DNA of 64,000 nt. Source: Amblyornis subalaris (lineage: Eukaryota > Chordata > Aves > Passeriformes > Ptilonorhynchidae). The translations under genes and the position numbers were made by a program. A model generated the notes under the pieces. It was not told the DNA's origin. It ran no database searches and worked only from the letters and a program-made list of their open reading frames with translations. Within the stretch, counting starts at the first letter, position 1. Every line of letters begins with the position of its first letter. Shown here piece after piece: positions 63,527 to 64,000 of the stretch. The stretch covers positions 1,363,325 to 1,427,324 of the forward strand of contig JACAXG010000018.1 of the NCBI GenBank assembly GCA_018881555.1. Direction: 5' to 3'.

Positions 63527-64000
63527 TGTGGTTTCAGCCCCTCTGGCAGCCAAGCCCCAGGCAGCTGCTCACTCACTCTCCCACCAGCAGGATCAGGGAG
63601 AGAATTGGAAGGATGAAAGCTGGAAAACTCATGGGTTGAGATGGAGACAGTTTAATAGGGAAAGCAAAAGCCACACACACAAGCAAAACAAAGAATTAAT
63701 TCACTGCTTCCCATGGGCAGGCAGGTGTTCAGCAATCTCCAGGACAGCAGGACCCATCATGGTAACACTGACTTGGGAAGACAAACACCATCGCTCCAAA
63801 TGTCCCCCCCTTTCCTCCTTCTTCCTCCCTCTTTACAAACTGAGCATGATGTCACATAGTCTGTAATATCCCTTTGATCAGTTTGGGTCACCTGTCCTGG
63901 CTGTGTCTCCTCTCAACTTCCCATACACCCCCAACTGCCTCTCTAGAGTGGCCNTACCAAAAGCAGAAGAGGCCTTGGCTCTGTGTAAGCCCTGCTCAGC
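63527..64000 (+). mobile_element. Left part of an avian ERVL-type LTR, cut by the window end
   Basis: The sequence starts TGTGGTTTCAGCCCCTCTGG and continues with blocks I recognise from an LTR family common in passerine and other neoavian genomes. These include gggttgagatggagacagtt, taatagggaaagcaaaagcc, cccatgggcaggcaggtgtt, cttgggaagacaaacaccat, a degraded TATA region before actgagcatgatgtcac, ccctttgatcagtttgggtc and aggccttggctctgtgtaag. Members usually go on for a further 100 or more bases and end in CA, so the element runs past 64000. The position of the TATA-like word suggests + orientation. The copy appears only moderately diverged. No internal retroviral genes lie in the window. Confidence 0.85.

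Larger units (their letters stand above)
36875..64000 (+). other. PPP2R2C intron 1 (incomplete)
   Basis: The intron starts with GTAACA directly after the coding exon. I looked for the next exon, which should begin the propeller with a sequence like [20 protein letters not shown], and found nothing resembling it. The intron should therefore run past the end of the window. Long first introns are normal for PPP2R2 genes. Apart from the repeats listed separately, the interior holds no recognised exon, RNA gene or conserved motif. Its open frames are under 125 codons and unsupported. Confidence 0.75.

Overview
This is vertebrate nuclear DNA from a bird, most likely a neoavian and possibly a passerine. 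It is AT-rich and sparsely coding. Its interspersed repeats are nearly all CR1 non-LTR retrotransposons, both the young avian type and older types shared with reptiles, plus two LTR sequences. One LTR, at the right edge, I recognise as an ERVL-type LTR common in songbird genomes. There are no operons, CRISPR arrays or other prokaryotic features. Roughly forty isolated single N bases are scattered through the window.

Only one protein-coding exon can be supported: the first coding exon of PPP2R2C, the B55-gamma regulatory subunit of protein phosphatase 2A, at 36805-36874 on the + strand. It lies just downstream of the only clear CpG island (about 36085-36640). It ends in a proper GT splice donor in phase 1, the phase this gene family uses here. 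No other PPP2R2C exon was found, so 36875-64000 is read as intron 1. In human, MAN2B2 is the divergent neighbour upstream of PPP2R2C. If that order holds here, 1-36000 is the spacer towards MAN2B2, or an intron behind a more distal PPP2R2C first exon.

Layout: 1-32700 is gene-free, with short CR1 pieces at 5250, 15070 (ancient), 18103, 20208, 22673 and 25452. A 1.7-kb 5'-truncated CR1 with relics of its reverse-transcriptase frame lies at 32718-34419. The promoter region at 36085-36874 holds a CpG island, a 61-base pure pyrimidine tract, two short upstream ORFs (the second overlaps the main start codon) and the coding exon. Intron 1 carries two ancient CR1 pieces (39975, 41490), a complete solo-type LTR (48935-49808), CR1 copies at 50213 and 51995, a C15 tract at 53771, and the start of the ERVL-type LTR at 63527.

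I did not find a previously undescribed biological system. The observations most worth checking are the overlapping upstream ORF at the PPP2R2C start codon, the pyrimidine tract beside it, a consensus minus-strand splice donor leaving the CpG island, and the unassigned LTR. Repeat calls rest on remembered family sequence, not on a search, so their boundaries are approximate.
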